Shown piece by piece: positions 56,043 to 64,000 of a stretch of 64,000 nt of DNA (its first letter is position 1; the number at the start of each line of letters is the position of its first letter). The notes below the pieces were generated by a model. It searched no databases and was not told the origin of the DNA. It saw only the letters and a list, made by a program, of their open reading frames with translations. A program made the translations under genes and the position numbers. Location: the NCBI RefSeq assembly GCF_040362765.1, contig NZ_BAABWK010000002.1, forward strand, positions 1,054,001 through 1,118,000, given 5' to 3'. Source of the stretch: Pyruvatibacter sp. HU-CL02332 (lineage in GTDB: Bacteria > Pseudomonadota > Alphaproteobacteria > CGMCC-115125).

Positions 56043-56630
56043 TTAAGTCCGTGGATCGGTTGAGAGAATCGCAAACAGCAGATGATCGCGCCAGGCGCCG
56101 TCTATGCGCAGGTAGTTGCGGGCAAAACCCTCCTGGGTGAAGCCGCAGGATTTGAGCAACGCGCTTGATGGTTCGTTGGTCGGCAGGCAGGCCGCTTCCA
56201 GCCGATGCAGCTTGAGCTGGTCAAAGACAAAGGGAATGAGCGCCTTGACGGCAGCGCTCGTGTAGCCCTGCTGCTTATGAGGTTCGCCAATCCAGTAGCC
56301 AAGGGAACAGGTTTGCGCCACGCCCCTGCGGACGTTCGACAGGGTGCAGCCGCCGACAAGTTTTCCCGTGCGCGACGAGAAAATGAAGAATGGATAGGCC
56401 TCATCATCGCGCACATCGCGCTGGTATCGCTTGAGGCGTCTGCGAAATGCCGTGCGGGTCAGATCATCTGCCGGCCAGGTTGGTTCCCATGGCGTCAGGA
56501 ACGCCCGACTGCGGGCGCGCAGTTCCGCCCATTCCACATAGTCTGCATTGCGTGGCAGGCGCAGCACCACGCCGTCACCCTCTACGACATAGGCATCGTC
56601 ACTTGCAGAATTGTTGCGGAGAAGAGCCAT
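56043..56630 (-). CDS. GNAT N-acetyltransferase (RimJ-like)
   Basis: 195 residues. Acetyl-CoA site pattern: CSLGYWIGEPHKQQGYTSAA and VKALIPFVFDQLKLHRLEA, then ACLPTNEPSSALLKSCGFTQ and EGFARNYLRIDGAWRDHLLF, typical of RimJ/RimL-type protein N-acetyltransferases. Ends the minus-strand run downstream of the M16 peptidase. Substrate not determined from sequence. Confidence 0.88.
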   Translation of the reverse strand: MALLRNNSASDDAYVVEGDGVVLRLPRNADYVEWAELRARSRAFLTPWEPTWPADDLTRTAFRRRLKRYQRDVRDDEAYPFFIFSSRTGKLVGGCTLSNVRRGVAQTCSLGYWIGEPHKQQGYTSAAVKALIPFVFDQLKLHRLEAACLPTNEPSSALLKSCGFTQEGFARNYLRIDGAWRDHLLFAILSTDPRT

Positions 56631-56666
56631 CGGAACTATCGAGCGGTCTTGTTCGTTTGGTGGAAA

Positions 56667-57932
56667 TTACGATTGAAAGTGTGCCGCGAACCCATTGGCA
56701 CTGGCAAGAGATGCGTTTGGCCCCACGATCGAGACTGTGGGGGAGACCGTGGGTGCTGCAAGCCGTCCCATGAACTGGCGCACATCATCGGTTGTCACGG
56801 CATCGAGCCGCGCCACCAGATCGTCCGCAGACAGAACCTTGCCGAAAACCACCAGATGCCGCGCAACCTGTTCAGCGCGGGAGGCGCAGTTCTCAAGGCT
56901 CATCAATAGACCGGCCTTTGACTGAGCCCGTGCAGCGGCGATCTCATCCTCATTGGCACTTGCCGCCATGTCAGCAACTTCGCCATGAATGACGCGGGCC
57001 AGCTCCTCCACATCAGTGGGAGCAGCGCCTGCATAAACGCCAAACAGGCCGGTATCAGCAAAACCCCAGCTATAGGCATAGATGGAGTAGCACAGGCCGC
57101 GTTTTTCACGGGCTTCCTGAAACAATCGCGAGGACATGCCGCCACCAAGGACGGTTGACGCAATGTCTGCGGTAAAGAAGTCATCGCTGCCGGTTGCCGC
57201 GCCTTCAAAGCCAAGCACCAGATGGGTTTGGTCGAGATCACGGGCCCGGGCCGTTGTGCCGCCTGCATAGGCCGCTTTGCCGAATTCGCTTGCCGGGGCT
57301 GCACCCTTTGCCTGAAAAGCGTCTTCGGCGAGTGCCACAATGGTTCTGTGATCTACAGCGCCCGCTGCACTCAGGATCATGGCGCCCGGACGGTAGTGGG
57401 AGGCTAGATATCCACGAATGCTGTCCGCCGTCATGGCGCGCACGCTGTCACGGGTGCCAAGGATCGGTCGGCCCAGAGGCTGATCCGGGAAGGCTGCTTC
57501 GGACATCATTTCAAAGACGAGATCGTCCGGTGTGTCTTCTGCTTCGCCAATTTCAGACAGGACAACGCCCTGTTCGCGGGCCAGTTCATCTGCCTCTAGG
57601 CGGGAGTTTTCCAGAATGTCCGCAATGAGCGTGATCGCCAGCGGTACGTCTTCGGCCAAAATGCGCGCAGCATAGACCGTGTTTTCATGGGACGTGGCTG
57701 CATTGAGCGACCCGCCGACACGTTCTATCGCGCCAACAATTTCAGCAGCCGAGCGCGTGGCCGTTCCCTTGAACGCCATGTGCTCCAGCATGTGCGCGAT
57801 GCCGTGTTGCTCGGGTGTTTCGTGGCGTGCACCGGCATTCACTGTCAGGGCAACGGCTGCCGTCTTGATGTGCGGCATCTCATCGGTGACGATGGTCAGC
57901 CCGTTGTCGAGATGCGAGACGGTCACCGTCAT
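56667..57932 (-). CDS. M16 family zinc peptidase (PqqL/MPP-like)
   Basis: 421 residues. The inverted zinc motif HMLEH is at 47-51 (GIAHMLEHMAFKGTATRSAA), with the distant Glu in ENTVYAARILAEDVPLAI. The C-terminal half contains SSRLFQEAREKRGLCYSIYA, the conserved substrate-binding segment of the family. Alphaproteobacterial members are close to the mitochondrial processing peptidase. Coupled to thrC by a 4-nt overlap (ATGA), a common alphaproteobacterial pair. Confidence 0.93.
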   Translation of the reverse strand: MTVTVSHLDNGLTIVTDEMPHIKTAAVALTVNAGARHETPEQHGIAHMLEHMAFKGTATRSAAEIVGAIERVGGSLNAATSHENTVYAARILAEDVPLAITLIADILENSRLEADELAREQGVVLSEIGEAEDTPDDLVFEMMSEAAFPDQPLGRPILGTRDSVRAMTADSIRGYLASHYRPGAMILSAAGAVDHRTIVALAEDAFQAKGAAPASEFGKAAYAGGTTARARDLDQTHLVLGFEGAATGSDDFFTADIASTVLGGGMSSRLFQEAREKRGLCYSIYAYSWGFADTGLFGVYAGAAPTDVEELARVIHGEVADMAASANEDEIAAARAQSKAGLLMSLENCASRAEQVARHLVVFGKVLSADDLVARLDAVTTDDVRQFMGRLAAPTVSPTVSIVGPNASLASANGFAAHFQS

Positions 57933-59323
57933 GAGGCGGCGATCTTTTCTTCAACAAATCGCTGCATATCGCCCAGATCGTTCGGCATAGCGGTCATGTG
58001 TTCCTCGCGGTCGAACAGATCGTTCAAGTGTGGCGGCAGGCTTGGGTGTTGGCCGGTGGCCTTCTCAACCGCTGCCGGGAACTTGGCCGGGTGTGCTGTG
58101 GCCAGTGTGACCATGGGCGCGCCCGTCGGGTCCAGAGTGTCCCGTGCGGCAGCAAGGCCGACTGCCGTATGCGGATCAATCTGCATGCCCAAGGTCGCAA
58201 AGACCTGCTGCATGGTCGCGTGCATGGCATCATTGCTCACCCGCGCGGACCCGAAGTCGCTGCGGATCGCTGAGATCGCCGGGTCATCAATGGTGAAGCT
58301 GCCGGATTGGGTGAGCGCACCCATCGCCGCACGCACCTTGGACGCGTCGCGGCCATAGGCTTCAAACAGGAGCCGCTCGAAATTGCTAGAGACCTGAATG
58401 TCCATGGACGGCGCGTCCGTTGGTGTGACGCCTTCGACGGTGTAACTGCCCGTCTTGAGGGTGCGGTCCAGAATGTCGTTGATGTTGGTCGCAACGATCA
58501 GTTTGTCGATCGGCAGCCCCATGCGCTTGGCGACGTAGCCTGCAAAGATATCACCAAAATTTCCGGTCGGCACCGAGAACGATACTTTGCGGTGAGGCGC
58601 GCCCAGCGTTGTGGCAGCGGTCACGTAGTATACGACCTGCGCCAGAATGCGCGACCAGTTGATGGAGTTCACGGCCGCAAGCTTCACCCGGTCGCGGAAA
58701 TCCAGATCATTGAACATGGCTTTGACGATGGCCTGACAATCATCAAAGTTCCCGTCCAGCGCGACGTTGTGCACGTTGGATGCCTTGACCGTCGTCATCT
58801 GACGGCGCTGGACATCAGAGACACGGCCCTTGGGATGCAGGACAACGATGTTGACCGCTTCAAGACCTGCAAAGGCTTCAATGGCGGCTCCGCCCGTATC
58901 ACCGGATGTCGCAGCAACAATGGTCACCTTCTCACCGCGCTTGGTCAGCACATGGGAGAAGAGCTGACCGAGCAGCTGCATCGCCAGATCCTTGAAGGCC
59001 AGCGTTGGCCCGTGGAACAGTTCCAGCAGAAATTCGTTGGCATCCAGCTGGGCCAGTGGCGCAACGGCAGGGTGCGAGAATGTGCTGTAAGCGGCATCCA
59101 CCATGGACGCGATATCGTCCTGCGCAATGGAAGGTGCGAACGGCGTCACGATGCGGGTGGCGACGTCTGTGTACGGACGGCCAGCCATGTCGGCAAAGTC
59201 CGCGGCACTGAAGGTGGGCCATGATTCAGGCACATACAGACCGCCATCACGGGCAAGGCCCGAGAGGAGCACATCCTCAAAATCAAGGATGGGCGCGTCG
59301 CCTCTGGTGGATACGTAACGCAT
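57929..59323 (-). CDS. thrC: Threonine synthase
   Basis: PLP enzyme that converts O-phosphohomoserine to threonine. 464 residues. MRYVSTRGDAPILDFEDVLL is the typical start; the PLP lysine is Lys111 in HGPTLAFKDLAMQLLGQLF; VAATSGDTGGAAIEAFAGL binds the cofactor phosphate, and VPTGNFGDIFAGYVAKRMG is a further signature. It forms the last step after thrB. Overlaps the M16 peptidase by 4 nt. Confidence 0.96.
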   Translation of the reverse strand: MRYVSTRGDAPILDFEDVLLSGLARDGGLYVPESWPTFSAADFADMAGRPYTDVATRIVTPFAPSIAQDDIASMVDAAYSTFSHPAVAPLAQLDANEFLLELFHGPTLAFKDLAMQLLGQLFSHVLTKRGEKVTIVAATSGDTGGAAIEAFAGLEAVNIVVLHPKGRVSDVQRRQMTTVKASNVHNVALDGNFDDCQAIVKAMFNDLDFRDRVKLAAVNSINWSRILAQVVYYVTAATTLGAPHRKVSFSVPTGNFGDIFAGYVAKRMGLPIDKLIVATNINDILDRTLKTGSYTVEGVTPTDAPSMDIQVSSNFERLLFEAYGRDASKVRAAMGALTQSGSFTIDDPAISAIRSDFGSARVSNDAMHATMQQVFATLGMQIDPHTAVGLAAARDTLDPTGAPMVTLATAHPAKFPAAVEKATGQHPSLPPHLNDLFDREEHMTAMPNDLGDMQRFVEEKIAAS

Positions 59324-59422
59324 GTGTTTGTCGTGTTCCGCGGTTTGTCGTGTGCCTGAGTGGAAAGCGGCGCACCATAGGCCGCAGGGGTTTATCGGGG
59401 CAAGGGCCGGGTCAGCAAGCTG

Positions 59423-60148
59423 CTATGCATCTGCCCCCGCCCGGCCGCGTGCAAAAAAGAAGGCCAGCCACACCCCGATCAGGGTCACAGCGAGGCCATA
59501 CCAGGTGAGGGCATAGCCCAGATGCGGGTTTTTGAGCTCAAGGCGAGTCTGACCACCCACCGGCAGGCCGCCTGGATTGGGCACAGGGCCCGCATCCATC
59601 AGCATTGGAAAGACCAGAGAGATGCCCGCCTTGTCGGCAAGAAGGTCAATGGGGCGGTGATACCAGACATTTTTGACGAGATCGGGATCCGGGGTGAAGG
59701 CATTGGCTTCATCGGGGACCACCAGCACGCCCTGCACGGTCACTTCGCCACTCACCTGGCCGGCGGGCCGTGAATCTGCCGCCTTTTTTGAAATAGGCAC
59801 GAAACCGCGGTCCACCAGGAGCCATCCGCCCTGCGATAGCTGCAAAGGCGTAATGACGTGATATCCCGGCTCGCCGCTCAGGGACGAAATGTAAGCATGC
59901 GCTTCATTGGCATGATCGAAAACGCCTGTGGCAGAGGCCGACGTATAGCGCTGGATGGACGAGTCAATTGATGCCCATGTGTCGCTGGCCGGCAGGGGCA
60001 CCGGGTCCGCTGACATGCCCTGCGCTATCTGGGTAAGAAGATCTTCCTTCCACGCAAGGCGCTCCATCTGCCAGTTGCCAAGCAGGATCAGGACAATGAG
60101 GGCGGGAACAGCAAACACTGTGGGCCACAGCATGGGACGTAAACTCAT
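59423..60148 (-). CDS. SURF1 family cytochrome c oxidase assembly protein
   Basis: 241 residues with a membrane helix at each end (LWPTVFAVPALIVLILLGNW and LTWYGLAVTLIGVWLAFFFA) and a periplasmic middle, the SURF1 layout. LGNWQMERLAWKEDLL, GYHVITPLQLSQGGWLLVDR and GLPVGGQTRLELKNPHLGYA are characteristic. Helps insert haem a into the oxidase. Overlaps the DUF983 gene by 4 nt. Confidence 0.93.
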   Translation of the reverse strand: MSLRPMLWPTVFAVPALIVLILLGNWQMERLAWKEDLLTQIAQGMSADPVPLPASDTWASIDSSIQRYTSASATGVFDHANEAHAYISSLSGEPGYHVITPLQLSQGGWLLVDRGFVPISKKAADSRPAGQVSGEVTVQGVLVVPDEANAFTPDPDLVKNVWYHRPIDLLADKAGISLVFPMLMDAGPVPNPGGLPVGGQTRLELKNPHLGYALTWYGLAVTLIGVWLAFFFARGRAGADA

Positions 60149-60558
60149 GACGGGTCGTCTCCCATATCCTGTCGCCCTTCGCGGGCTCGATTATGAAACT
60201 GCAGGGCAATAAGGGTGGCCTTGAAAGGACGCAACAACCCAAGCGGCACACCCAGAGCCAATGGCAGAAAGATGATGGCATGCACCCAATAGGACGGCTG
60301 GTATGAGACTTCCACAATCAGCGCCAGGCCGACAATGAAGAAGCCAGCCACGAGAATAATGAAAACTGCCGGGCCGTCGCCAGTATCAACCTTGGCATAG
60401 TCGAGGTCGCAATCCGGACAGCGATCAGCGACGTTCAGGAAACCCTTGAAGAGGTTTCCCCTGCCACAACGAGGACAGCGCCCCAGCAGTCCCGCCACCC
60501 AAGGTGATACTGGGGGGGAGACGGCTGGAGCGCTGTTGTCGCGTTCGAAATTATTCAA
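60145..60558 (-). CDS. DUF983 membrane protein with zinc-ribbon motif
   Basis: 137 residues from the TTG at 60558. Two CxxC pairs (GRCPRCGRGN and DRCPDCDLDY) precede two membrane helices (AVFIILVAGFFIVGLALIVE and WVHAIIFLPLALGVPLGLLR). Regularly found between ctaE and surf1 and presumed to help oxidase assembly. The frame extends into ctaE to 60750, but that part is a shadow; no ATG or GTG lies in the right place, so TTG is the best start. Confidence 0.82.
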   Translation of the reverse strand: MNNFERDNSAPAVSPPVSPWVAGLLGRCPRCGRGNLFKGFLNVADRCPDCDLDYAKVDTGDGPAVFIILVAGFFIVGLALIVEVSYQPSYWVHAIIFLPLALGVPLGLLRPFKATLIALQFHNRAREGRQDMGDDPS

Positions 60559-60574
60559 GCCTTGTCGAGGCCCG

Positions 60575-61429
60575 CTAGTGAGCGGCAGGTGTCCCCGCGC
60601 CCCACACATAGATGGCAGCGAAGAGGAACAGCCAAACCACATCCACGAAGTGCCAGTACCAAGCCGCGGCTTCAAAGCCGAAGTGGTGCTGGGGTGTGAA
60701 GTGGCCCGCATAGGCACGGAACAGGCACACAGCCAGGAAGATGGTGCCAATGATCACATGGAAACCGTGGAAGCCGGTGGCCATGTAGAATGTTGCGCCG
60801 TAGATGCTGCCGGAGAAGCCGAAGGCAGCGTGGCTGTATTCATACGCCTGAAGGGCTGAGAAGAGCACACCAAGAACAACGGTGCAGATCAGGCCCCATT
60901 TCAGGCCTTCACGGTCGCCGTTCTGCAGGGCGTGGTGGGCCCAGGTTACTGTCGTGCCCGATGTGAGCAGGATCAGCGTGTTCATCAGCGGCAGATGGAA
61001 GGGATCAAATGTTTCAATGCCAACAGGCGGCCAGACACCGCCGGTCGCTTCAACGCGGGCATACTGTGCCACTTCGCCCGTAAACAGGCTGGCGTCAAAA
61101 TAAGCCCAGAACCAGGCCACGAAGAACATCACTTCTGATGCAATGAACAACACCATGCCGTAGCGGTGATGGAGCTGCACAACAGGTGTGTGGTGACCCT
61201 GATGCTCAGCTTCCTTTGTGACGTCACGCCACCAACCAACCATGGTGTAGAGCACCATGGCGAGGCCAATGTAGAAGACCCATGGGCCGGACATGCCCAG
61301 AACCGGGTCTGGCTTCATGTAGACGACACCGCCCACCATCATGATGAAGGCGCCGATTGAGCCGACAAACGGCCACGGGCTGGGATCTACCAGATGATAA
61401 TCATGCTCTTTGGCGTGTGAGTCGGCCAT
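60575..61429 (-). CDS. ctaE: Cytochrome c oxidase subunit III
   Basis: 284 residues, seven membrane helices. [40 protein letters not shown] and [18 protein letters not shown] are conserved, with [20 protein letters not shown] near the end. Supports the stability of the aa3 oxidase. It follows ctaG after 76 bp. Confidence 0.96.
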   Translation of the reverse strand: MADSHAKEHDYHLVDPSPWPFVGSIGAFIMMVGGVVYMKPDPVLGMSGPWVFYIGLAMVLYTMVGWWRDVTKEAEHQGHHTPVVQLHHRYGMVLFIASEVMFFVAWFWAYFDASLFTGEVAQYARVEATGGVWPPVGIETFDPFHLPLMNTLILLTSGTTVTWAHHALQNGDREGLKWGLICTVVLGVLFSALQAYEYSHAAFGFSGSIYGATFYMATGFHGFHVIIGTIFLAVCLFRAYAGHFTPQHHFGFEAAAWYWHFVDVVWLFLFAAIYVWGAGTPAAH

Positions 61430-61505
61430 ATCGTTCCCCGGATGCTCTTAAAGTCGTGTCCACCCGCAGCCTACATGACTGCGGGTAGGTGTTCCAATTA
61501 CCCCG

Positions 61506-62087
61506 CTAGTTAGCGGAGGCCGTGATTTGTGTCGTCGGATTCGCTTTTTCGTAGAAAGTGTATGACAGCGTGATGGTCGATACGTCGTCCATATTCGGAT
61601 CATCGGCGATGGCCGGATCAACGAAGAATGTAACGGGCATGTCGATGCTTTCGCCCGGCATCAGCAGCTGTTCAGTGAAGCAGAAGCACTCCACCTTGGC
61701 GAAATACACGCCGGCCTTTTGTGGCGTAACATTGTATGTCGCGGTGCCAACGATCGGGCGGTTGGAGCGGTTTTCAGCGGTGTAGAATGCCAAACCGTCT
61801 GCGCCCACATTGATGTCGGTCGCGGTTTGCTGTGGCTTGAAGCCCCAGTCGAGGTCGCGGTTGGTGTTGGCATCAAAGCGCACAGTCACCACGCGATCAA
61901 GAATCACATCAGAAAATTCAGAGGTTGCCTGAGTGGTGCCGCCATATCCGGTCACACGGCAGAACAGGTCATACAAAGGCACGGCCGCGTAGGCCATACC
62001 GACCATACCGCCAACCACAATGGCGCAGGCCATGACAATCTGCTTTTCGCGCTTGGCGAGCCGGTTGTTTGCAACTGTTGCCGTCAT
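61506..62087 (-). CDS. ctaG: Cytochrome c oxidase assembly protein CtaG (Cox11)
   Basis: Copper chaperone that inserts CuB into subunit I. 193 residues from the ATG at 62087, preceded by AGAGGTGAC. One membrane helix (MACAIVVGGMVGMAYAAVPL) ends in YDLFCRVTGYGGTTQ, and the copper motif KVECFCFTEQLL (Cys134, Cys136) is in the periplasmic domain. A GTG three codons upstream is the other possible start. Confidence 0.95.
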   Translation of the reverse strand: MTATVANNRLAKREKQIVMACAIVVGGMVGMAYAAVPLYDLFCRVTGYGGTTQATSEFSDVILDRVVTVRFDANTNRDLDWGFKPQQTATDINVGADGLAFYTAENRSNRPIVGTATYNVTPQKAGVYFAKVECFCFTEQLLMPGESIDMPVTFFVDPAIADDPNMDDVSTITLSYTFYEKANPTTQITASAN

Positions 62088-62103
62088 CTTTGTCACCTCT
62101 TCA

Positions 62104-62283
62104 CTAATAGGTGCGGTCTGCGACGTTACCGCCGAGCCGGACCAAAGTCATTGCGAAGAATAGTCCCACCATGGCCACCAGACCCAAGGCGACAGCGATG
62201 TTGCGGCGGCGCAGGCGAGCCTGCTGCTCCGGGGTGAGCGTCACCGTCGCTGTCTCTGTCGTTTTGTCCTCGTGTTCAGTCAT
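62104..62283 (-). CDS. Small CoxF-like oxidase assembly protein
   Basis: 59 residues: a Glu/Thr-rich N-terminus (MTEHEDKTTETATVTLTPEQ), a basic patch ARLRRRN, one membrane helix (IAVALGLVAMVGLFFAMTLV) and a short tail ending ADRTY. This matches the short single-pass protein that regularly sits between ctaB and ctaG in alphaproteobacteria (often CoxF). It is 12 bp from ctaB and 16 bp from ctaG, and is too short for many gene finders. Confidence 0.8.
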   Translation of the reverse strand: MTEHEDKTTETATVTLTPEQQARLRRRNIAVALGLVAMVGLFFAMTLVRLGGNVADRTY

Positions 62284-62295
62284 TCTTCGCGTGCC

Positions 62296-63270
62296 CTATA
62301 TCCATGGCGCAAAGGCGGCAAGACCCGCCATGCGCTCGATCAAAAGGGACGCGAAAAGCGCGAAAAGATAGAAGATTGAAAAGCCAAATAGCCGCATCGC
62401 TGACTTGTTCGCGATGTCGCCTGCGCGATGCCGCCATACATTGACGGCCAGCACCAGGAAGCCGGCCCCAAGACCAAGGGACGCAACGGCATACACGAGG
62501 CCGCCAAAGCCCAGCGCCAGAGGGGCAGCGCCGAGCGGCACCAGCACCAGCGAGTACAGCAAAATCTGTGTGCGTGTCGCATCGGGGCCCGCCACTACCG
62601 GCAGCATGGGCACGCCTGCGCGCGTGTAGTCGTCATTGCGCACGAGGGCCAGTGCCCAGAAGTGCGGCGGCGTCCACATGAAGATGATGGCCACAAGAAC
62701 CAATGGCTCGACAGCAAGACTGCCGGTCACGGACGCCCAGCCAATGGCAGGCGGAAGCGCTCCGGCCAGACCACCGATAACGATGTTCTGCGATGTCGCG
62801 CGCTTGAGCCACATCGTGTAGACGACGACATAAAAGATGATGGTGAAGGCGAGCAGTGCCGCGGGCAGATAGCCCACAAGAGCCGCCATCACGAAGACCG
62901 ATGCCGCTGAGAGGGTCGCGCCAAAGGCTGCTGCAGATTGCGCGGACACAACGCCCTTTGGAATCGGGCGATTGACGGTGCGTTCCATGACCGCATCAAT
63001 ATCTGCGTCCCACCACATATTGAGTGCGCCGGATGCGCCCGCGCCAACGGCAATGCACAGCAGGGCTGTGAATGCTGTGAGCGGGTGAATGCTTCCAGGC
63101 GCAATCATCATGCCGACGAGGCCTGTGAAGATGACAAGCGACATCACGCGCGGCTTCAGCAGCGCGAAATAGTCCGCAATGTCAGCTTCCATATAGCCGG
63201 GCGTTGCCGGGGAAGCAGAAACGGAGGCCCCGTTGGAGCCTCCGCTTTGCGTATAGGTGATGTCGCTCAT
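62296..63270 (-). CDS. ctaB: Protoheme IX farnesyltransferase (haem O synthase)
   Basis: UbiA-family prenyltransferase that adds farnesyl to haem B on the way to haem A. 324 residues, about nine membrane helices. The prenyl diphosphate site is [19 protein letters not shown], with the second Asp-rich loop near [34 protein letters not shown] is the usual first helix. Lies between ctaD and coxF. Confidence 0.95.
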   Translation of the reverse strand: MSDITYTQSGGSNGASVSASPATPGYMEADIADYFALLKPRVMSLVIFTGLVGMMIAPGSIHPLTAFTALLCIAVGAGASGALNMWWDADIDAVMERTVNRPIPKGVVSAQSAAAFGATLSAASVFVMAALVGYLPAALLAFTIIFYVVVYTMWLKRATSQNIVIGGLAGALPPAIGWASVTGSLAVEPLVLVAIIFMWTPPHFWALALVRNDDYTRAGVPMLPVVAGPDATRTQILLYSLVLVPLGAAPLALGFGGLVYAVASLGLGAGFLVLAVNVWRHRAGDIANKSAMRLFGFSIFYLFALFASLLIERMAGLAAFAPWI

Positions 63271-63298
63271 ACTAGCGCTTCATCCTTGATTGCGTGCC

Positions 63299-64000
<702 letters not shown>

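Noticed and set aside
60559-60750. Extension of the DUF983 protein into ctaE
   Set aside because: The sequence overlaps the certain end of ctaE in another frame. The family starts just before the CxxC pairs, fitting the TTG at 60558.

Overview
The window is a stretch of core chromosome from an alphaproteobacterium. The evidence is the gene content: a CcrM-type GANTC adenine methyltransferase beside rnhB, an F0 ATP synthase operon with subunit b' separated from F1, the ctaD-ctaB-coxF-ctaG-ctaE cluster, ETF:ubiquinone oxidoreductase, a GTTC-N7-GTTC LexA box and an nadABC operon beside an NrtR/NadQ-type regulator. Gene order resembles Hyphomicrobiales/Parvibaculales-like marine bacteria; the exact genus is a guess. 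The DNA is evenly GC-rich with dense coding on both strands. I see no tRNA, rRNA, insertion sequence, prophage or CRISPR array.
Layout. 1-5.8 kb: the C-terminus of the NAD regulator, an unknown membrane protein, nadA-nadB-nadC with two matching operators, and an SDR gene. 5.8-15.5 kb, minus strand: SleB-type hydrolase, ppdK, glyS-glyQ, a small membrane protein, S49 peptidase, a TrmN6-like methyltransferase and DUF2007. 15.5-23.7 kb: polyprenyl diphosphate synthase, an HxlR regulator with a divergent membrane protein, ispE, YjbR, a TPR lipoprotein, ETF-QO and uracil-DNA glycosylase. 23.8-29.9 kb: soluble lytic transglycosylase, a TIGR04282/TIGR04283 glycosyltransferase pair split by an unrecognised gene, an SOS-box radical SAM protein and a SUMF1-like exported protein. 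29.9-38.5 kb: rnhB, ccrM, mutY, dciA-like, DsbA-like, smc and SRPBCC. 38.6-41.5 kb: F0 ATP synthase operon with its own promoter and terminator. 41.5-47 kb: nucleotidyltransferase-like gene and the glycine cleavage operon gcvT-H-PA-PB behind a tandem glycine riboswitch. 47-56.6 kb: lipoprotein, ispH-thrB-rnhA, peroxiredoxin, DsbD-N protein, YqgE, a large PAS-GGDEF-EAL protein and a GNAT acetyltransferase. 56.7-64 kb, minus strand: M16 peptidase, thrC, surf1, DUF983, ctaE, ctaG, coxF, ctaB and the 3' part of ctaD.
How the genes work together. The window encodes respiratory chain parts (oxidase assembly, ETF-QO, F0 and the isoprenoid route ispE/ispH/polyprenyl synthase feeding quinone and haem O), NAD synthesis, threonine and glycine metabolism, and genome maintenance (ccrM, smc, mutY, UDG, RNases HI and HII, dciA).
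The region is mostly ordinary housekeeping DNA and I did not find a clear undescribed multi-gene system. The points most worth checking are regulatory: the paired nad operators with an attenuator-like leader, a perfect alphaproteobacterial LexA box on a spore-photolyase-like radical SAM gene, five GANTC sites before ccrM, an orphan gene splitting a conserved glycosyltransferase pair, and a family of palindromic intergenic repeats.
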